Shown here: positions 26,240 to 34,203 of the stretch, in pieces
Layout: each line of letters opens with the position of its first letter
Position numbering within the stretch: position 1 is the first letter of the stretch
Source of the DNA: Mucilaginibacter mallensis
Lineage (GTDB): Bacteria; Bacteroidota; Bacteroidia; Sphingobacteriales; Sphingobacteriaceae
Assembly (NCBI RefSeq): GCF_900105165.1
Contig: NZ_LT629740.1
Span: 2,728,001 to 2,792,000 of the forward strand
Direction of reading: 5' to 3'
Length of the DNA stretch: 64,000 nucleotides
Program-made: the position numbers and the translations under genes
The notes under the pieces: model-generated
Seen by the model: the letters and a program-made list of their open reading frames with translations, nothing else
The model's database searches: none
Told to the model about the DNA's origin: nothing

Positions 26240-29200
26240 ATGAATAGATTTTACCCTCACTTAAATAAAGTAAAAAGATATTCAGCAATAGCCATTTGCT
26301 TACTAGGTACCCTATTATTGAGCCAGAGCGCTAAAGCACAATATTTCGGGCAAAACAAGGTGCGGTATAAGAATCTTAAGTTCAAGGTTTACCGCACCCC
26401 ACACTTTGAGATCTACTATTACCTGAAAAATGATAGCATGATCAAACGCTTCGCACAGGAAAGTGAGCTTTGGTATACTGTGCATCAACAGGTTTTTAGG
26501 GATACTTTTAAAAAGCCCAACCCAATTATCCTGTATGCCAATCATCCTGATTTTCAGCAAACAACAGCCATTGATGGTGAGATTGATGTAGGTACGGGTG
26601 GTGTTACCGAAGGTTTAAAGAACCGCATAGTAATGCCGGTTATGGAAACCAACCAAACCACAAGGCACGTTATCGGGCACGAAATGGTGCATGCCTTCCA
26701 ATATCATTTATTGGAAGGGCGGGATTCTACCAATCTTGATAACATCACCAATTTACCCTCGTGGATGGTGGAGGGTATGGCAGAATACCTTTCATTAGGT
26801 AAAAAAGACTCTTACACCGCCATGTGGATGCGTGATGCCTATTTAAATCATGATATCCCTACCATAAAGGATCTTACTGAAACCAATAAATACTTCCCAT
26901 ACCGTTATGGCGAAGCTTTCTGGTCGTTCATAGGTTCAACTTATGGCGATACGATTGTTGTGCCCTTCTTTAAAAACACAGCCAAATTCGGACTGGAATA
27001 TGGTATCAGACGCACGTTTGGGTATAATGATAAAACCCTATCGAACTTATGGAAAAACTCCATTGAGGCAACATACCGGCCATTTTTAAAAGATACTGTG
27101 CAAAAGCCAGTTGGGCGTCAGATCATCAGTGATAAAAATTCAGGGAAAATGAACCTTGCCCCTGCTGTCAGTCCTGATGGCAAATACCTGGCATTTCTAT
27201 CAGAGAAAAATCTATTCACCATTGATCTTTATCTGGCGGATGCCAAAACAGGAACCATAATACGAAAACTCACGAGCAAGGTCTCCAGCAACCATGTTGA
27301 TGAATTTAATTTTATCGAATCAGCTGGAGCATGGTCGCCGGATAGCAAGGAATTTGCCTTTAGTGTTTTCAATAAGGGGCGCAACCGTATGCTGGTTGTG
27401 GAAATACCGAGCGGACGTGTAGTACAGGATATTTCAATGGAGAAAGCTGAGCAGTTTAGTAACCTATCATGGTCGCCGGATGGCAAAAGCATCGTTTTTC
27501 AAGGATTATCTGAAGGGCAGGGCGATCTATATCTGTATCATTTTGATACTAAACAAATAACACAGCTTACCAATGATAAATATTCCGATTACCAGCCAAG
27601 TTTCTCGCGCGATGGTAAAAAGATAGTTTTTGCAAGCGATAGGACAACCTATGACAAGTCGCTAGGCCAGGATATCACTTTTAACTTAGCCGAGCTTGAT
27701 CTGGCTACCGGAAAAATAACTGATATTAAAGTATTTAACGGTGCAAACAATTTAAATCCGCAATACTCGTCAGACGGTACGCAGATCTACTTTTTATCAA
27801 ACCAGGATGGCTTTCGTAACATGTACCGCTATACTTTAAGTGACGGGAAGCTTGAACAGATGACCAATTTGTTTACTGGTATAAGCGGTATTACAGAGTA
27901 CTCCCCTGCTTTAAGTATATCCAACAACAATGACATCGTGTACTCGTACTATCGTGCTCAAAAATATTCGCTTTACAATGCCAAAGCGAGTGACTTTACC
28001 GGCAAGCAGGTTGATAGTACCTATATCAATACCGATGCAGGCTTACTGCCGCCTGCACGTGCTGTGGGCGTAAATCTTATCAACGCTAATTTAAACAACT
28101 TCCTGGCCTATCCACGTATCCCGACCGATTCAGTGCATACGGTGCCTTATAAGCCAATGTTCAAGCTTGATTATTTGGCAAGCAGTGGCGTTGGTGTGGG
28201 TGTAAGCTCATTTGGTACAGGCTTGGCAAGCGGCATACAAGGTGTGTTCAGCGATATATTAGGCCGCAACCAGATCTATGCCGGGGCAGCTGTAAATGGC
28301 GAAATTTATGACTTTGGTGCACAGGTAATATATATTAAACAAACCGGCCGCTGGAATTTCGGATTCGGCTTGTCACATATTCCTTATCAGTATGCAAACT
28401 ACAGCAATATAAACACAACCTATACTAATGGCACAAAAACTATACCCGCCATTAATGAAAGGTATGACCTGATCCGTGTTTTTGAAGATCAGGCAAGCGT
28501 GTTTACCTCCTATCCTTTTTCAAGAAAAACACGGTTAGAATTTGGCGCCGGTGCTTCAAGATATTATTACCGGGTCGATAGGTATAATACGCTATACGAT
28601 ACCTTGGGCCATTTCCTTACTTCTAATCATTCTCATATATCCAACTCAGCCTATAACGCTGATCCTGATAATAGCACCACGGGTGCACAGCTTGTGCCTT
28701 TTACGCTTTATCAATTAAACACCTCAATAATTGGCGACAATTCATTTTTTGGCGTAGCTGCGCCACTTAGTGGCTATCGCTATCGTATCGAGGCTGAATA
28801 TAATGTGGGTACCTATAAGTTCTTCGATCCTACTATTGATCTGAGAGGATATTTGCGCGCCTCACCGGTAACCTTTGCAGCCAGGCTATATGGTTATGCC
28901 CGTTTGGGTGATGCTAATGGACTTTATCCGTTATATGTAGGCTATCCGTTTTTAATACGTGGTTATGAAGCGCAAACTTTTTATAATGGAACCAGCAAAC
29001 CCAGTAATGGCTTTACTATCGATCAGCTATCTGGCAGCCGCATAGCAGTAGCAAGCTTTGAGGTTAGGCTGCCTTTTACCGGACCTGAAAAATTAGCGCA
29101 GATAAAATCTAAATTCTTTTTTTCTGATCTGAACGCATTTTTTGATGCCGGTTTAGCCTGGAATCATGGCGATCAGATAGATTTGGGGAGAACCACACCA

Positions 29201-29383
29201 AGCATTATCGGTACTGATGCACAGGGTGGCCCTATTCAACGTGTACCTGCACTGAGCGCAGGTATATCGTTAAGAGTTAATGTTTTCGGCGCTTTTATTT
29301 TAGAACCATACCTTGCAGTACCGTTCAATCGAGATGATGTAAGTAAACCTGTGTTTGGCTTAGGCTTTACACCGGGGTGGTAA
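26240..29383 (+). CDS. Peptidase-like/TolB-like beta-propeller/outer-membrane beta-barrel protein
   Basis: A 1047-residue exported protein in three parts. After a signal peptide (LLGTLLLSQSAKAQ), residues about 30-290 resemble a gluzincin metallopeptidase with HEMVH in GHEMVHAFQYH near 146 and a downstream Glu in MVEGMAEYLSLG near 180. Residues about 300-600 are PD40/TolB-type repeats (SPDGKYLAFLSE, SPDGKSIVFQG, SRDGKKIVFASDR, SSDGTQIYFLS). The last 400 residues look like a surface-antigen-type beta-barrel ending in GLGFTPGW. The domain order suggests a protease anchored in the outer membrane. It follows PBP1A closely. Protease activity is inferred from the motif only. Confidence 0.85.
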   Translation: MNRFYPHLNKVKRYSAIAICLLGTLLLSQSAKAQYFGQNKVRYKNLKFKVYRTPHFEIYYYLKNDSMIKRFAQESELWYTVHQQVFRDTFKKPNPIILYANHPDFQQTTAIDGEIDVGTGGVTEGLKNRIVMPVMETNQTTRHVIGHEMVHAFQYHLLEGRDSTNLDNITNLPSWMVEGMAEYLSLGKKDSYTAMWMRDAYLNHDIPTIKDLTETNKYFPYRYGEAFWSFIGSTYGDTIVVPFFKNTAKFGLEYGIRRTFGYNDKTLSNLWKNSIEATYRPFLKDTVQKPVGRQIISDKNSGKMNLAPAVSPDGKYLAFLSEKNLFTIDLYLADAKTGTIIRKLTSKVSSNHVDEFNFIESAGAWSPDSKEFAFSVFNKGRNRMLVVEIPSGRVVQDISMEKAEQFSNLSWSPDGKSIVFQGLSEGQGDLYLYHFDTKQITQLTNDKYSDYQPSFSRDGKKIVFASDRTTYDKSLGQDITFNLAELDLATGKITDIKVFNGANNLNPQYSSDGTQIYFLSNQDGFRNMYRYTLSDGKLEQMTNLFTGISGITEYSPALSISNNNDIVYSYYRAQKYSLYNAKASDFTGKQVDSTYINTDAGLLPPARAVGVNLINANLNNFLAYPRIPTDSVHTVPYKPMFKLDYLASSGVGVGVSSFGTGLASGIQGVFSDILGRNQIYAGAAVNGEIYDFGAQVIYIKQTGRWNFGFGLSHIPYQYANYSNINTTYTNGTKTIPAINERYDLIRVFEDQASVFTSYPFSRKTRLEFGAGASRYYYRVDRYNTLYDTLGHFLTSNHSHISNSAYNADPDNSTTGAQLVPFTLYQLNTSIIGDNSFFGVAAPLSGYRYRIEAEYNVGTYKFFDPTIDLRGYLRASPVTFAARLYGYARLGDANGLYPLYVGYPFLIRGYEAQTFYNGTSKPSNGFTIDQLSGSRIAVASFEVRLPFTGPEKLAQIKSKFFFSDLNAFFDAGLAWNHGDQIDLGRTTPSIIGTDAQGGPIQRVPALSAGISLRVNVFGAFILEPYLAVPFNRDDVSKPVFGLGFTPGW

Positions 29384-29435
29384 ATAATAAAACCTATCAC
29401 GGTGTAAATGGTTAAAGTTGATGTATAATATCTTT

Positions 29436-30005
29436 ATGAAAAAAATCATCCTGCTTACTTTTCTATTATTTAATTGCTGCTTGCTTTTTGCACAAACTAC
29501 GGCTGTAGTTACCCGTACAGTTGATGGCACAACGATGAGTTCATCAAATGATTTCTTTATAAACGCATCACATTCAAAAAATTCAAGCATATTTTTTCAA
29601 TTGGTGGATACAGCAGGTATAAGCCAAACATTTAAGAGTGATGCGCTTATAACTGTATTCGCACCGGATAACCAGGCGTTTTTAAAATTGGATAAGGCAG
29701 TACTTGATACTCTTTTGAAACCCGCGCACAAACAAGATCTGGTAAAACTTCTACTATCACACGTACTTACCGGCAAGGTAACTTCAAAAGATATAGCAAA
29801 ACAGATCAACCTGAATAATGGGCAGGCTGTTTTAACAACTATGGCCAACACAAAATTAATAGCTACAATTGATGCTAACCGCAATATTGTTTTAACTAAT
29901 GAGAACGGCAATAAAAGCGTTATCAGCAAATTTGATATTCTGCAAAAAAATGGCATTCTGGATATAGTAACCTCTGTATTGATCTCAAAGAATACCCAGC
30001 CATAA
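29436..30005 (+). CDS. Secreted fasciclin (FAS1) domain protein
   Basis: The ATG at 29436 gives a 189-residue product with a normal signal peptide; the frame opens earlier at a TTG (29418), which would add six unhelpful residues. One FAS1 domain is present, with the conserved H1-type segment LITVFAPDNQAFLKL near 75, LLSHVLTGKVTSKDI near 110, and the C-terminal NGILDIVTSVLI. FAS1 domains mediate adhesion or small-molecule binding. It lies about 50 nt behind the barrel protein and ahead of the MsrB lipoprotein. Confidence 0.88.
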   Translation: MKKIILLTFLLFNCCLLFAQTTAVVTRTVDGTTMSSSNDFFINASHSKNSSIFFQLVDTAGISQTFKSDALITVFAPDNQAFLKLDKAVLDTLLKPAHKQDLVKLLLSHVLTGKVTSKDIAKQINLNNGQAVLTTMANTKLIATIDANRNIVLTNENGNKSVISKFDILQKNGILDIVTSVLISKNTQP

Positions 30006-30068
30006 ACAAACCATTTGATGACAATCTTTTTGTAAGGATATTGCGTAATTGTAGTCTAAAGGGGTAAA

Positions 30069-30090
30069 CATACAACATATGCATTGTATG
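30069..30090. promoter_or_regulatory. Palindrome upstream of msrB, possible operator
   Basis: CATACAA (30069-30075) and TTGTATG (30084-30090) flank the self-complementary octamer CATATGCA. It is 27 nt before the msrB ATG, a position suited to an operator. The regulator is unknown and the signal is short. Confidence 0.35.
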
Positions 30091-30116
30091 CTGTTTAAAC
30101 TAAAAGGAATACAAAA

Positions 30117-30605
30117 ATGAAAAAGTCAATCTTATCTATAATGCTATTAGGTATAGTAACCTTACTCAGCTGTCAGAACATTAACGCGCAAAACGATAAA
30201 AAGGGAAAAAGACCTATGGCAAAAACCGATGCCGAGTGGAAAAAGATCCTTACACCAAATCAGTACTACATAATGGTTGAAAGAGGAACAGAACCTCCTT
30301 TCCATAATGAATATGATGAGAATTTTGAAAAAGGCTATTATAAAAGTGCTGCCACCGGCGAGATCTTATTTCGCTCGGAGGATAAATTTGATAGTGGCAC
30401 AGGCTGGCCAAGTTTTGTAAAGCCCGCTGATATGAGTAAAATTGAGATCGTAAAAGATAACAGTTACGGCATGTCGCGCGATGAAGTGATCGAAAAAAGC
30501 ACCGGCTTACACTTAGGCCACGTTTTTGATGACGGACCGGTTAACCGCGGCGGCAAACGTTACTGCATGAATTCAGGCGCGCTTATTTTCGTTAAAACGA
30601 AGTAA
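30117..30605 (+). CDS. msrB: Peptide-methionine (R)-S-oxide reductase, lipoprotein form
   Basis: A 162-residue MsrB. The N-terminus is a lipoprotein signal (GIVTLLSC, Cys at about 19), so it acts outside the cytoplasm. The MsrB core shows FHNEYDENFEKGYY, SGTGWPSF near 100, HLGHVFDDGP near 130 and the catalytic selenol-position Cys in KRYCMNSGALIF near 151. The CxxC zinc pairs of many MsrB proteins are absent: where CxxCG is expected, the sequence reads AATGEILF. It repairs R-methionine sulfoxide in envelope proteins. The 3' end overlaps the convergent GIY-YIG gene by 14 nt. Confidence 0.93.
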   Translation: MKKSILSIMLLGIVTLLSCQNINAQNDKKGKRPMAKTDAEWKKILTPNQYYIMVERGTEPPFHNEYDENFEKGYYKSAATGEILFRSEDKFDSGTGWPSFVKPADMSKIEIVKDNSYGMSRDEVIEKSTGLHLGHVFDDGPVNRGGKRYCMNSGALIFVKTK

Positions 30606-30951
30606 CCGCTTTTCTTAAAGCACTTACCGATGGGCGCATATGCGGCCTTGTACGTAAATTGCTTTCAATATTCAATCCAATGGTCAGATCTACCCAATCA
30701 GGGTTAACAGGTCTGATCATTTTTTCTTTTTGGGCCCTGGTGAATGTGCTTACATATTTAAAGCGCTCCATTGCCTGCTCCTCGGTATTGATTTCCTCAA
30801 AATATACTAAACGGTTTAGTTGCTGCGCGCTGTCGAAAAACAAAGTTGGCATTTGGGTATAAAAATTCAGCGTTTTAAGCAGGTCTGAGCATAAACCTAC
30901 GTGTAAATTCTTTCTGTTTCTGTCTGTGATAATATAGATAAACCGTTTCAT
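30592..30951 (-). CDS. GIY-YIG-like protein with degenerate catalytic residues
   Basis: A 119-residue protein with the size and layout of small GIY-YIG domain proteins: FIYIITDRNRKNLHVG in place of GIY...YIG, then LVYFEEINTEEQAMERF, then RAQKEKMIRPVNPDW. The second motif Tyr is replaced (HVG), and the Arg expected in the following helix is missing (SDLLKTL), so nuclease activity is doubtful. The Glu of the AMERF helix is kept. It is divergent from the XRE-S24 regulator, with 83 bp between the start codons, and is probably controlled with it. Its stop overlaps the msrB 3' end. Confidence 0.75.
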   Translation of the reverse strand: MKRFIYIITDRNRKNLHVGLCSDLLKTLNFYTQMPTLFFDSAQQLNRLVYFEEINTEEQAMERFKYVSTFTRAQKEKMIRPVNPDWVDLTIGLNIESNLRTRPHMRPSVSALRKAVTSF

Positions 30952-30962
30952 CTGAGAATAAA

Positions 30963-30993
30963 TTTGGTGTTTAAAAAATAATTACTAACTTTA
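30963..30993 (+). promoter_or_regulatory. Promoter of the XRE-S24 regulator
   Basis: TTTG at 30963-30966 and TAACTTTA at 30986-30993, 19 nt apart, fit the Bacteroidota promoter layout. The implied start point lies beyond the first possible ATG (30993), which is one reason to place the translation start at 31035. Confidence 0.5.
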
Positions 30994-31034
30994 TGAGCAT
31001 AAAATTACTAATAATTTTAGCAATTCCAAATTTT

Positions 31035-31802
31035 ATGTCAATTATTTCATCAAATATTAAATTTCTCCGTAAAAAGAAGGGTTTAACACAGCAACAGTTT
31101 GCAGATCAGGTAGGTATAAAACGTTCACTTGTGGGTGCCTACGAAGAAGAAAGAGCCGAACCCAAGTACGAATTACTAAAAGTAATAGCATCTTTCTTCG
31201 AGATCAGTCTTGATGATTTTATAAAAGAGACGATAAATGACAAATGGGCGCCCGCGCCAAAAGGCAATCTGCGTATCCTGAGCATTTCAGTTGATAAGGA
31301 TGATAATGAAAATATTGAGCTTGTACCGATGAAAGCAAGCGCCGGCTACCTGAATGGTTACGCTGATCCAGAATATGTGGCGCAGCTGCCTAAGTTCTAC
31401 CTGCCTATGTTTAAGCAGGGAACCTTCAGGGCGTTTGAAATAAAAGGCGACTCGATGTTACCCTTGGTATCAGGTACTATTATAATAGGTGAATACATGG
31501 AAAACTGGGGCGATGTAAAACCAGCTGAAACTTATGTGATCATTTCAAAAAGCGACGGTGTGGTTTACAAACGTATCGGCAATAAATTTAAGGAGAACAA
31601 GAAACTGAAATTGATATCAGACAACCCGGTTTACGAGCCTTATGATATTAATGGCGAAGATATTTTAGAGATCTGGAAAGCTAAGGCCTATATCTCTACC
31701 CATATGCCGCTCCCTACCCCAGAGCCAACCATGGAAAGCCTGACCACCATGATGGCCCAGATGCAGCGTTCAATATCCAAATTGCAACAGGGAAGCAATT
31801 AG
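31035..31802 (+). CDS. XRE-family regulator with S24 (LexA-like) peptidase domain
   Basis: From the ATG at 31035 the product has 255 residues. An earlier ATG at 30993 adds 14 residues but lies within the -7 element. The N-terminal XRE helix-turn-helix occupies about residues 5-60 (IKFLRKKKGLTQQQFADQVG). The C-terminal S24 domain has the nucleophile Ser in KGDSMLPLVSG near 138 and the general-base Lys in VVYKRIG near 177. Such proteins are repressors that may self-cleave upon RecA activation, or S24 proteins that merely keep the fold. A Gln/Met-rich helix ends the protein. It is divergent from the GIY-YIG-like gene. Its stop codon runs into a long inverted repeat. Confidence 0.88.
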   Translation: MSIISSNIKFLRKKKGLTQQQFADQVGIKRSLVGAYEEERAEPKYELLKVIASFFEISLDDFIKETINDKWAPAPKGNLRILSISVDKDDNENIELVPMKASAGYLNGYADPEYVAQLPKFYLPMFKQGTFRAFEIKGDSMLPLVSGTIIIGEYMENWGDVKPAETYVIISKSDGVVYKRIGNKFKENKKLKLISDNPVYEPYDINGEDILEIWKAKAYISTHMPLPTPEPTMESLTTMMAQMQRSISKLQQGSN

Positions 31803-31884
31803 CCCCCCAGCCCCCTAAAGGGGGAGTTATTTAAAACAAGCAGAAATTAAGTTTAAAATTCCCCCTTTAGGGGGTTAGGGGGCT
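31801..31884. repeat. Inverted repeat with C5/G5 arms
   Basis: Two 25-nt arms (31801-31825 and 31860-31884) match at 23 of 25 positions, and each contains the hairpin CCCCCTAAAGGGGG or its mirror. The first arm includes the last two bases of the XRE-S24 stop codon. Elements of this type are scattered in Bacteroidota genomes. It may serve as a terminator. Confidence 0.7.
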
Positions 31885-31967
31885 GCAACAATTAAGTTAC
31901 AAGGTTGTTATTAAACCATAACAGCCTATCTTTATCTTATACTTATTAAAAACTTAAAAAAACTAAG

Positions 31968-32318
31968 ATGAAAAAATTTTTGTTGATCTGTTGTTTCCTT
32001 ATCGGTATTACAGCAGTAAGTCGCGCACAAGGTATGCGTATGAGTCCTGAGGACAGGGTTGCAGCATTGAAAACCAAGTTAAATTTAACAGATGATCAAT
32101 CATCTAAAATACTGGTCATTTATAAAGATGCTGCTGCAAAAAGAGATAGCGTAATGAAAGCAGGCGGCGATAGATCGGCGATGCGCCCTATCATGACAGC
32201 TGCAAATGACAAAGTTCAGGCAGTACTTACTCCTGATCAGCAAGTGGCTTATAAAAAAATGATGGATGAGATGCGCGCCAAAATGCAAAATGGCGGCGGC
32301 GGTGGCGGCGGTAACTAA
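31968..32318 (+). CDS. Small secreted Spy/CpxP-like helical protein
   Basis: A 116-residue protein with a signal peptide (FLLICCFLIGITAVSRAQ). The mature part is helical and charged, with an LTxxQ-like pair: LNLTDDQSSKI and AVLTPDQQVAYKKM. This resembles periplasmic Spy/CpxP-type chaperones or metal sensors. The C-terminus ends in a run of Gly. It is followed by a strong hairpin, so it is probably monocistronic. The family assignment is likely but not firm, since the repeats are short. Confidence 0.7.
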   Translation: MKKFLLICCFLIGITAVSRAQGMRMSPEDRVAALKTKLNLTDDQSSKILVIYKDAAAKRDSVMKAGGDRSAMRPIMTAANDKVQAVLTPDQQVAYKKMMDEMRAKMQNGGGGGGGN

Positions 32319-32341
32319 CCATCCCGGCCAAAAACTAATTT

Positions 32342-32385
32342 AATAAAGAAAGCGCTCTGATGAATATCGGGGCGCTTTCTTTATT
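32342..32385 (+). terminator. Terminator hairpin after the Spy-like gene
   Basis: Perfect 14-bp arms AATAAAGAAAGCGC (32342-32355) and GCGCTTTCTTTATT (32372-32385) with a 16-nt loop. The second arm is itself T-rich. It ends 20 nt before the bioF start. Confidence 0.8.
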
Positions 32386-32404
32386 TTAGCGAAAATTATC
32401 CACA

Positions 32405-33535
32405 TTGAAGTTATCAGAAGATCATATCGAGAAAAGACTGGCTGAAAGAAAAGCATCAGGCACCTACAGAACCCTAAAACCTGAAAGTACGCTGGTTGAT
32501 TTCTGCTCGAATGATTACCTGGGCTTTGCAAGATCATCAGCCTTGAGAGATAATATTCAACAAGAGTTAAATAATTTGCCGCTGGCCTTAAACGGATCAA
32601 CAGGTTCAAGATTACTATCAGGTAATTTAACTTATACTGAAGACCTGGAACAGCAGATAGCCGCCTTTCATAATAATGAAGCTGGATTAATGTTTAATTC
32701 AGGCTATGATGCAAATGTGGGTTTATTCTCATCCCTCCCACAACGTGGCGACACCATTATTGCTGATGAGCTGATCCATGCCTCTATAATTGACGGAGCG
32801 CGATTAAGTTATGCAAACCGGTATACTTTCAGGCATAATGACCTGGAGAGCCTGGAGGGTAAGCTAAAGCAAGCCAAAGGCATTTGCTATGTGGTTATTG
32901 AAAGTGTTTATTCTATGGATGGTGATACACCGCCAATAGTGGAAATATTGGAGTTAACAGAAAAGTATAACGCTTACCTGATTGTTGATGAAGCTCATGC
33001 CGTTGGCTTATATAAACAGGGGCTTATCTGCGCTCTTGGTTTGGAAGACAGGATATTTGCAAGAATAATCACCTTTGGTAAGGCGCTGGGTTGCCATGGG
33101 GCAATAGTTGTAGGGAGCAACTTATTGAGAAACTACCTTATCAATTTTGCCCGGTCATTTATTTATACTACCGCGGCATCAATTCATCAGATCGCATCCA
33201 TAAAAATGGCTTACGAGCTGTTACAGCAATCGGATGAAGTGATAGCACGGTTGGCTGATAATATCAGTTTATTCCAACAAAATATAAAACACAATGCAGC
33301 CTATCCCCTGCTTAAAAGTGACAGCGCTATACAATGTCTGCTGCTAAACAGCAATGAAAAGGCAAAGCAAATGGCAACACATTTACAAAATGCAGGATTG
33401 GATGTAAGAGCAATTCTTAGTCCGACAGTGCCTGTAGGTACCGAAAGGATACGAATATGCCTGCATGCCTATAATACGGTAGGTGAAATATTTTTGCTTA
33501 CTAATACCATAAATGAAGTACTCAATGCCGAATAA
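32405..33535 (+). CDS. bioF: 8-amino-7-oxononanoate synthase family enzyme (BioF)
   Basis: A 376-residue alpha-oxoamine synthase with FCSNDYLGFA near 37, NGSTGSRLLSGN near 63, GLMFNSGYDANVG near 97, VDEAHAVG near 197 and the PLP Lys in TFGKALGCHG near 228. The start is a TTG: the frame is closed by a TAG at 32387-32389 and no ATG lies between, and downstream Mets come too late. The next gene, bioD, overlaps its 3' end, which supports biotin synthesis (pimeloyl thioester plus alanine to KAPA) over other oxoamine synthases. bioA, bioB and bioC are not in the window. Confidence 0.88.
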   Translation: MKLSEDHIEKRLAERKASGTYRTLKPESTLVDFCSNDYLGFARSSALRDNIQQELNNLPLALNGSTGSRLLSGNLTYTEDLEQQIAAFHNNEAGLMFNSGYDANVGLFSSLPQRGDTIIADELIHASIIDGARLSYANRYTFRHNDLESLEGKLKQAKGICYVVIESVYSMDGDTPPIVEILELTEKYNAYLIVDEAHAVGLYKQGLICALGLEDRIFARIITFGKALGCHGAIVVGSNLLRNYLINFARSFIYTTAASIHQIASIKMAYELLQQSDEVIARLADNISLFQQNIKHNAAYPLLKSDSAIQCLLLNSNEKAKQMATHLQNAGLDVRAILSPTVPVGTERIRICLHAYNTVGEIFLLTNTINEVLNAE

Positions 33536-34139
33536 ACCATTATTTATTACAGGAATAGGAACCGGGATAGGAAAAACTATCGTATCAGCTATTTTAACCG
33601 AAAAATTGAAAGCCGATTACTGGAAACCGGTACAATCCGGCGATCTGGATGATAGTGACACGCTTAAAGTAAAAAGCCTGATCTCTAATACCCAAACAGT
33701 TTTTCATCCGGAAACATATCGGTTAACCCAACCCTTTTCGCCACATAAATCTGCGGCAATCGATGGCGTTAGCATTGAAAAAGAGAAATTCATCACTCCA
33801 AAAACCGACAACCAACTATTAATTGAAGGTGCGGGTGGTTTAATGGTACCCTTAAACAACGAGCTTTTAATGATAGATCTTATTAAGTACCTTGATGCTG
33901 AAATTATACTGGTTTCGCAAAATTATTTGGGGAGTATTAATCATACTTTACTATCTGTTGCTGCCTTAAAACAATACAACATCCCCATAAAAGGGATCAT
34001 ATTTAATGGCAAGGCGGATATAGACTCTGAATCTTATATTCTAAAATATAAGGGATTAAAGCTACTGGGACATATCCCCGAATATAAATCAATAGATAAA
34101 AATGTGGTTATTGAAGCAGGCGAACATATCAGCTTATAA
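33525..34139 (+). CDS. bioD: Dethiobiotin synthetase
   Basis: From the ATG at 33525 the product has 204 residues (an alternative ATG at 33513 adds four). The N-terminus is the BioD P-loop FITGIGTGIGKT. YWKPVQSGDLDDSDT at about 33-47 holds the substrate-binding Lys, and LIEGAGGLMVPL near 105 is the second family motif. It uses ATP and CO2 to close the ureido ring of dethiobiotin in the cytoplasm. It overlaps bioF by 11 nt, so the two are translationally coupled. Confidence 0.9.
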   Translation: MPNKPLFITGIGTGIGKTIVSAILTEKLKADYWKPVQSGDLDDSDTLKVKSLISNTQTVFHPETYRLTQPFSPHKSAAIDGVSIEKEKFITPKTDNQLLIEGAGGLMVPLNNELLMIDLIKYLDAEIILVSQNYLGSINHTLLSVAALKQYNIPIKGIIFNGKADIDSESYILKYKGLKLLGHIPEYKSIDKNVVIEAGEHISL

Positions 34140-34203
34140 ATTACCGGCTGGACTTTGCCAATTAAATAAATAGCATCAACTTAGTAATATATTATAACCT
34201 GAT

